64,000 nucleotides of DNA from positions 44,589 through 108,588 of the forward strand of contig DATAUC010000100.1 of the NCBI GenBank assembly GCA_036268485.1. Reading direction: 5' to 3'. This DNA comes from Bog-473 sp036268485. GTDB lineage: Bacteria; Actinomycetota; Acidimicrobiia; Acidimicrobiales; RAAP-2. The notes under the pieces are model-generated. The model saw only the letters and a list, made by a program, of their open reading frames with translations. It ran no database searches and was not told the origin of the DNA. Shown in pieces: positions 59,059 through 64,000 of the stretch (its first letter is position 1; each line of letters begins with the position of its first letter). The translations under genes were made by a program, and so were the position numbers.

Positions 59059-59616
59059 ATGAGCACCGCAACCCAGACAGTTCCCCAGGTCGGCACCTAC
59101 AACGTCGACGCCGCGCACAGTGAGGTGGGCTTTGTCGCACGCCACCTGGTCGGTACCAAGGTCCGAGGCCGCTTCGGCGAGTTCTCCGGTTCCTTCACCG
59201 TGGCCGAGAACCCCGAGGAGTCGACGCTGGAAGCCGAAGTCAAGACGGCCAGCATCCACACCAACCAGGCGCAACGCGATGAGCACTTGCGCACCAACGA
59301 CTTCCTGGACTCTGCCACGTACCCCACGCTCACTTTGAAGAGCACCGGGCTGAAGCAGACCAATGACTCCGAGTGGGTCCTGAGCACCGACCTCACCATC
59401 CGGGGAGTTACCAAGCCGATCGACTTCACGCTCGAGTTCCTGGGCGAGGGCGACTCCATGCAGGAGGGTAAGAAGGTCGTGGCCTTCTCCGCCGTGGGCG
59501 AGATCGACCGCCGTGACTTCGGGGTGAGCTTCAACCACTCCCTGCTCGACGGCAGCGTCGTGGTGGGCAACAAGGTGAAGATCGAACTGGAAGTAGAAGC
59601 CGCTCTGGCCGAGTAG
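59059..59616 (+). CDS. YceI-family polyisoprenoid-binding lipocalin-like protein
   Basis: 185 residues from ATG 59059, preceded by AAGGAG with a 6-base gap; the open frame from 58990 would cross the promoter. YceI features: NVDAAHSEVGFVARHLVGTKVRGRFGEFSGSF, the QRDEHLRTNDFLDSATYPTLTLKS block and TIRGVTKPIDFTLEF. No signal peptide, so it is cytosolic. It likely binds an isoprenoid or similar amphiphile and is controlled by the divergent MarR. Confidence 0.93.
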   Translation: MSTATQTVPQVGTYNVDAAHSEVGFVARHLVGTKVRGRFGEFSGSFTVAENPEESTLEAEVKTASIHTNQAQRDEHLRTNDFLDSATYPTLTLKSTGLKQTNDSEWVLSTDLTIRGVTKPIDFTLEFLGEGDSMQEGKKVVAFSAVGEIDRRDFGVSFNHSLLDGSVVVGNKVKIELEVEAALAE

Positions 59617-59643
59617 GCGACGAGGCCCGGTTGGCAGGGTCGG

Positions 59644-61335
59644 GTGCTGAAAGCAGGATTACGCTTCGCCGAGATGCGGACTGCTCCAGCCCCGACCCTG
59701 CGTGCCGCCGAGCCCGTGACCCTGCGGCAACTCCCTGATCTTCCGCCCGAGGGAGCGTTTGTCCTGGCCATCGATCTGGGCACGGGCGGTCCCAAGGTGG
59801 CCGTGATTTCGGCCACCGGTCGGATCGCCGCCCATGCCTTCGAACGGGTGGGCATTTCCCTCGGGGACGACGGTTCAGCCGAGCAGAACCCCGATGAGTG
59901 GTGGGGCGCCATCGTGCGCTCCGGTCGCCAAGCCATGGCCGAGAGCGGCGTCGACCCCGCCCATGTGGTGGGTGTCGGCTGCACGGCCCAGTGGTCGGGC
60001 ACCGTCCCGATCGGCCCCGACGGCACCGCCATCGCCCCCTGCATCTCATGGATGGACTCGCGGGGAGCCAACGCGGTACGCGAGACGGTGCGCGGGGCGC
60101 TCAACGTCCAGGGCTATGGCGCCTCCAAGGCGGCCCGCTGGATCCGCCGGACGGGCGGCATCCCCAGCCTGTCGGGGAAGGATCCGGTCGGCCATATCCA
60201 GTTCCTGCGCCGTGAGCGGCCCGACATCTACGCCGCCACCGCCGTCTTCCTCGAGCCGGTCGACTATCTGAATCTACGACTGACCGGATTGGCCCGCGCC
60301 TCGCACGACACCATCACGCTGCACTGGGTCACCGACAACCGCGACATCCATGCCATCGCCTACGACGACGGCCTGTTCGAACTGGCCGGTCTCGATCGCC
60401 ACACGTTGCCCGAGTTGGTGCCCACGGGCAGCACGCTGGGCGGCCTCACGGCCGGGGCGGCGGCCGAATTTGGACTACTGGAAGGCACCCCGGTGGTGGC
60501 CGGTACCGGTGATCTGCACTCGGCCGCGGTGGGCTCGGGAGCCGTGGACGACTTCGATCCGCACCTCTACATCGGGACCAGCAGCTGGATCAGCTGCCAC
60601 GTCCCGTTCAAGAAGACGGATGCGCTGACCAACGTCGCGTCCATCCCGTCCGGATTGCCGGGCCGCTACCTGGTGGCCGATGAACACGAGACGGCCGGGG
60701 CCTGCCTGACCTGGCTGCGTGACAGCCTGCTCTTCCCCGAAGACGTCCTCTCCCAGGGCGCCGCCCCCGACGACGTCTTCGACCGCCTGAACCAGATGGT
60801 GGCCAGCGTGCCCGTGGGGGCCCACGGCGTGATCTTCACACCGTGGCTCAACGGCGAGCGCTCCCCGGTCGACGACCACACGATCCGGGGCGGCTTCCAC
60901 AACATCTCGCTGTCGTCGAGCAGGTCCGACATGGTGCGGGCGGTGTTCGAAGGGGTGGCATTGAACTCGGCCTGGCTTCTAGGCGCCGTCGAGAAGTACT
61001 GCAAGAAGCGCTTCGAGTCGCTGGCCTTCGTGGGCGGGGGCGCCAATTCGGACGAGTGGTCGCAGATCCACGCCGATGTCATGGGTTGCACCATCCGGCA
61101 GATCGCCGATCCCGTCCTGGCCAACGTCCGCGGTGCCGCCCTGATCACCCACCTCGCCCTGGGCCGGGTGACGTTGGCCGATATCCCGGCCATGGTCGCC
61201 GTCAAGGCCGTCTACACACCCAATCCCGACGCCAGCGCGCGCTATGCCCCGGTGCTCGAAGAGTTCATCAACCTCTACAAGGAGACCAAGGGAATCCACA
61301 AGCGCCTCAACGGTCATCGCCTGAGCGGGCACTAA
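59644..61335 (+). CDS. FGGY-family carbohydrate kinase (xylulokinase-like)
   Basis: 563 residues; GTG 59644 or ATG 59674 may start it. Domains: N-terminal FGGY with FVLAIDLGTGGPKVAVIS and AQWSGTV.I..DG, catalytic-region VAGTGDLHSAAVGSGAV, C-terminal domain with FTPWLNGERSPVDD and AFVGGGANSDEWSQIHADVMG. ATP-dependent kinase of a ketose or polyol; the exact sugar is not clear. Confidence 0.88.
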   Translation: MLKAGLRFAEMRTAPAPTLRAAEPVTLRQLPDLPPEGAFVLAIDLGTGGPKVAVISATGRIAAHAFERVGISLGDDGSAEQNPDEWWGAIVRSGRQAMAESGVDPAHVVGVGCTAQWSGTVPIGPDGTAIAPCISWMDSRGANAVRETVRGALNVQGYGASKAARWIRRTGGIPSLSGKDPVGHIQFLRRERPDIYAATAVFLEPVDYLNLRLTGLARASHDTITLHWVTDNRDIHAIAYDDGLFELAGLDRHTLPELVPTGSTLGGLTAGAAAEFGLLEGTPVVAGTGDLHSAAVGSGAVDDFDPHLYIGTSSWISCHVPFKKTDALTNVASIPSGLPGRYLVADEHETAGACLTWLRDSLLFPEDVLSQGAAPDDVFDRLNQMVASVPVGAHGVIFTPWLNGERSPVDDHTIRGGFHNISLSSSRSDMVRAVFEGVALNSAWLLGAVEKYCKKRFESLAFVGGGANSDEWSQIHADVMGCTIRQIADPVLANVRGAALITHLALGRVTLADIPAMVAVKAVYTPNPDASARYAPVLEEFINLYKETKGIHKRLNGHRLSGH

Positions 61336-62526
61336 GCACCGACTTGGTGGATCGGTCGGTCACCCGACGCTAAGGGCTACTGGGTGGTGGCGTCCGACGG
61401 CGGCATCTTCTCATTCGGCGATGCCCAGTTCTACGGCTCCACTGGAGCGCTGCATCTCAACAAGCCGATCGTCGGCATGGCCGAAGCACAGGTGGGCCAA
61501 GGAGACGGGTACTACCTTGTGGCGTCCGACGGAGGCATCTTCTCCTTTGGTGATGCGCCATTCTTCGGCTCCACCGGAGCGTTGCATCTCAACGAACCAA
61601 TCGTCGGTATGGCGGTGTCACAAAGCGGTGGGGGCTACTGGCTGGCGGCGTCCGACGGGGGGATCTTCACCTTCGGTGATGCCGCCTTTGAAGGTTCAGC
61701 CGCCGGCTCGCCTATTGCCGCTCCCATCGTGGCCATCAGTCGGATCCTTCCTCCGGGGACCTACGCAACGAATATGGCCGCCACACCTAACGGTGCCGGT
61801 TACGCGGTTTCTAACGATGAGGGCCTCGTGGCTACCTACGGCGATGTGACCTTTCACGGAGACCCCGGCAACCTGACGCTGGCCGACCCAATAGAGGGCA
61901 TCGCGGTCACGCCCGACGGTGGGGGCTACTGGATGGTGGGCGGCGGCGGGGAGCTCTATACCTATGGCGATGCGGTCAACTACGGGACTCATCAGACCGC
62001 AGGCGTGGACGATCAGATGATCGGCATTGTGGCGACCGCCGACGGGAAGGGGTACTGGGAGTACACGGACCACGGAGACCTGTTCGCGTTCGGGGACGCC
62101 GGGTTTTACGGCTCCATCCCCGGCGTTCTTCAGCCGGGCCAATCGCTCAGCAATCCAATTGCCGGACTGGCCATTGAGGCCGACGGCATGGGCTATGTCT
62201 TTGTCGATTCGGTGGGCGGTGTCTACGACTTCGGGGACGCTCCATTCCATGGCTCAATTATGGGCAACGGCACCCCACTTTCCGAGCAGGTGACGGGCAT
62301 TGCCCCGACGGCCGACGGCGGAGGCTATTGGATCGTCGATGCCAGCGGCACGGTGCACCCTTTCGGGGACGCCGTCGATCAACTGGGTCCCGCCATCAAT
62401 CCCCAAACGACGTTCATCAATGGCATCGTCTCGACGTCGACCGGAAAGGGCTACTGGCTCTTCGATTTTGCTACCGGTCGGGTGTTCGCCTACGGCGACG
62501 CCAAGACGCTGCCACTCACGGACTGA
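61336..62526 (+). pseudogene. 5'-truncated extracellular-type repeat protein (nine GYW/FGDA repeats)
   Basis: The frame directly follows the FGGY kinase stop and reads A-K-G-Y-W-V-V-A-S-D-G-G-I-F-S-F-G-D-A without any ATG before it; the first possible start, GTG 61384, lies inside the first repeat and gives no signal peptide. Nine repeats of about 42-52 residues follow (GYW..ASDGGIF.FGDA.F.GS...PI.GMA), the first two 132 bp apart and nearly identical. These propeller-like repeats are typical of secreted Acidimicrobiia proteins. The N-terminal part appears deleted. The end overlaps the convergent methyltransferase gene by 11 bases. Confidence 0.7.
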
Positions 62527-63376
62527 CCAACCGGCGTAGCCGACCTCGAAGGGATCCCCCCTCCGTCGCACTCTTTTCAACGATCAAGGCCAGCGACGTG
62601 GTGACGTACTCGCCCAGTGTCGTGCGCAGGTGCGTATTCGTATACGGCGGGATATCGACGTGGAGGTCCTCGGGGGTCGTCCCCTCCGTGTAGTCGATGT
62701 CGATGGCGTGGCCGGCCCGTCGCAAGCGTTGCACCAACGCTTCAATGTCGCGGCGCCGGTAGAGGACGGTGCCCCCGGTGTCGATGGTGTCGGCGTTGGA
62801 GGACACGGTGTACTCGGTGGTGTGCACGGCCACCCCGCCCGGTTTGAGGCAGCGCATCTGGGCCACCAGGAAGTCGGCGCCCGCCTGCAGGGAGCCCAGG
62901 TGCTCGAAGGCGCAGGACGACCAGGAGAAGTCGAAGTCACGCAGGTCCTTGGGCAGCGCGTTCATGTCTACCGGGCGGTACAGCACGTGGTGAGCGAACG
63001 CCTCCGGCGAGCACAGCCCGTCCTCATTGAGCCCGGCCAGGCCGCCGGCCCATTCGACAGACGAGTCAGTCCAGCCAGTCGACTCGGCCAGCTCGGGCGG
63101 CTGGTCGGTGGCCACCACATCGCATCCGGCGTCGGCGAAGAGGGCCACCAGCGGCTCCTGGCCGACGCCGAACCCCACGCCGCGACGGCCGGGGCGCAGC
63201 ATGTCACGCTCGGACAGCGCCTCGGCGATGAAGAGCCACTCCCACATCTTGCGATGCAGCATGAACGGGCGCGGGTCTTCGCCCTTGGGATTCCACATGG
63301 GCCGCAGCCGGTCCGACCAGCGGCGGATTTCCGGTGAGCTGAGCGACTCTTGCGAGCAGAGCTGCGAGTGCAGCAC
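62516..63376 (-). CDS. SAM-dependent methyltransferase
   Basis: 286 residues. Class I fold: the SAM loop GRRGVGFGVGQEPLVALFADAGCDVVATD, then the acidic strand ALPKDLRDFDFSWSSCAFEHLGS and LKPGGVAVHTTEYT. The substrate is unknown. The next gene upstream on this strand is the glutamine synthetase-family gene. Confidence 0.78.
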   Translation of the reverse strand: MLHSQLCSQESLSSPEIRRWSDRLRPMWNPKGEDPRPFMLHRKMWEWLFIAEALSERDMLRPGRRGVGFGVGQEPLVALFADAGCDVVATDQPPELAESTGWTDSSVEWAGGLAGLNEDGLCSPEAFAHHVLYRPVDMNALPKDLRDFDFSWSSCAFEHLGSLQAGADFLVAQMRCLKPGGVAVHTTEYTVSSNADTIDTGGTVLYRRRDIEALVQRLRRAGHAIDIDYTEGTTPEDLHVDIPPYTNTHLRTTLGEYVTTSLALIVEKSATEGGSLRGRLRRLVSP

Positions 63377-63382
63377 GGAGCC

Positions 63383-64000
63383 CTAAATCCGCTCGAAGTT
63401 GCGCATCAACTCCCAGTCGGTGACGTGTCGGTTGGCCGCTTCCCATTCCTGCTGGGCCGTGTTGAGCAGGTGGTGGTGCACCTCGGGTCCGAACGCCTCT
63501 TGGGCCACCTCGGAGTTCTTCAGCTCGTCGATAGCCTCGACCAACGTGGAGGGGATGCGGGGCACATCGGTAGCCTCGTAGGCATTGCGGGGGTAGGGAT
63601 CGCCCAGCTCGAGCTCATGATCGATGCCGTAGAGGCCGGCCGCGATGCAGGCGGCGACGACCAGGTAGGGGTTGACGTCGGCCCCCGGGACGCGGCTCTC
63701 CACCCGGCGCCCGGCGCCGTGCCCCACGACCCGGAAGCCGCAGGTTCGGTTGTCCTCGCCCCACACCACCGCGGTCGGGGCCCAACTGCCGGGCACGTAG
63801 CGCCGGTACGAGTTCAGCGTCGGGGCGGCACACCAGGCCAGCTGGCGCGCCGCGTGGAGCTGCCCGGCCAGGAACTGCCGTCCGACCATCGAGAGGCCGC
63901 TGGCGTGCGCGGGATCACCCATGACGGGCTCGCCGGTGCGGTCGTCCCACAGGCTGTTGTGCACGTGGCACGACGATCCGACGTCGTCCATCGTCCACTT
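63383..64000 (-). CDS. Glutamine synthetase-family protein, C-terminal part (5' end outside window)
   Basis: The frame is open to the last base, so the N-terminal half is missing. Visible C-terminal catalytic blocks: GSSCHVHNSLWD (the GSGMHxH-like region), N-S-Y-R-R-Y-V-P-G-S-W-A-P with WGEDNRTCGFRVVG, and RVESRVPGADVNPYLV, which hold the ammonium and ATP-binding residues. The sequence resembles gamma-glutamylpolyamine synthetases (PuuA type) more than GlnA1. It may relate to the amine module at 22-28 kb, though it lies 35 kb away. Confidence 0.88.
   Translation of the reverse strand, partial: KWTMDDVGSSCHVHNSLWDDRTGEPVMGDPAHASGLSMVGRQFLAGQLHAARQLAWCAAPTLNSYRRYVPGSWAPTAVVWGEDNRTCGFRVVGHGAGRRVESRVPGADVNPYLVVAACIAAGLYGIDHELELGDPYPRNAYEATDVPRIPSTLVEAIDELKNSEVAQEAFGPEVHHHLLNTAQQEWEAANRHVTDWELMRNFERI

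Noticed and set aside
1..64000. tRNA, rRNA, CRISPR arrays, insertion sequences, prophage
   Set aside because: No tRNA T-arm patterns with matching acceptor stems, no repeat-spacer arrays, no transposase or phage genes were seen; this was by eye and not with a covariance search.

Overview
The window is high-GC DNA that looks like a chromosome segment of an actinobacterium, most likely from the Acidimicrobiia or a close relative. The reasons are the gene families and not any marker sequence: an imuA-imuB-dnaE2 mutagenesis cassette with a Gram-positive type LexA box, mycothiol-dependent maleylpyruvate isomerase-like and F420-dependent (LLM) enzymes, many acyl-CoA, thiolase, DUF35 and MaoC genes for lipid breakdown, frequent GTG/TTG starts with 4-bp ATGA overlaps, and a secreted-type 'GYW..ASDGGIF.FGDA' repeat protein that is characteristic of Acidimicrobiia. 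No rRNA, tRNA, CRISPR array, insertion sequence or origin was recognised.

Layout. 0-4.5 kb: lower-GC stretch with a partial SDR, a methionine aminopeptidase, a scar holding the C-terminal remnants of two divergent genes, and small SRPBCC, VOC and SnoaL-fold proteins. 4.5-10.3 kb: SOS block (YedK divergent from imuA-imuB-dnaE2, one perfect LexA box between them). 10.4-13.8 kb: exported protein, phosphodiesterase, oxidoreductases. 13.9-18.1 kb: nucleobase salvage cluster (Rieske oxygenase overlapping upp, a yeast-type cytosine deaminase, a second phosphoribosyltransferase, an NCS1 permease). 18.5-20.9 kb: DMT transporter coupled to an orphan cobQ. 20.9-28.1 kb: small-protein operon, then an Lrp-linked amine catabolic module (FAD amine oxidoreductase, class III aminotransferase, aldehyde dehydrogenase, alanine dehydrogenase). 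28.1-34.7 kb: secreted lipase, thiolase plus a synthase/DUF35 fusion, a DUF1707-LiaF-like-cyclase fusion, an MFS transporter. 34.7-36.9 kb: lower-GC patch with a frameshifted SDR, an unknown small protein and an APH-like kinase. 37.1-41.7 kb: five-gene lipid operon (two acyl-CoA dehydrogenases, a racemase-type CoA-transferase family enzyme, two hotdog hydratases). 41.7-45.5 kb: YcaQ-type glycosylase, LLM enzyme, signal peptidase I, HAD. 45.5-52.2 kb: acyl-CoA ligase with an FMN hydroxy-acid oxidase, divergent from LLM, SnoaL, DUF35, thiolase and AKR genes. 52.2-58.4 kb: HAD, quinone reductase, glutathione peroxidase, HAD, ileS. 58.4-64 kb: MarR/YceI pair, FGGY kinase, a 5'-truncated repeat protein, a methyltransferase and the C-terminal part of a glutamine synthetase-family gene.

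How the genes work together. The lipid genes at 29-31.7, 37-41.7 and 45-51 kb supply activation, epimerisation, dehydrogenation, hydration and C-C cleavage steps like those of actinobacterial steroid or branched-acyl side-chain degradation; two of these loci share a near-identical 15-bp operator-like palindrome, suggesting a common TetR-type regulator. The amine module can pass amino groups to pyruvate and regenerate pyruvate with alanine dehydrogenase. The most unusual items are the cyclase fusion, a minimal ImuB without a visible little-finger domain, and a Rieske oxygenase translationally coupled to uracil phosphoribosyltransferase.
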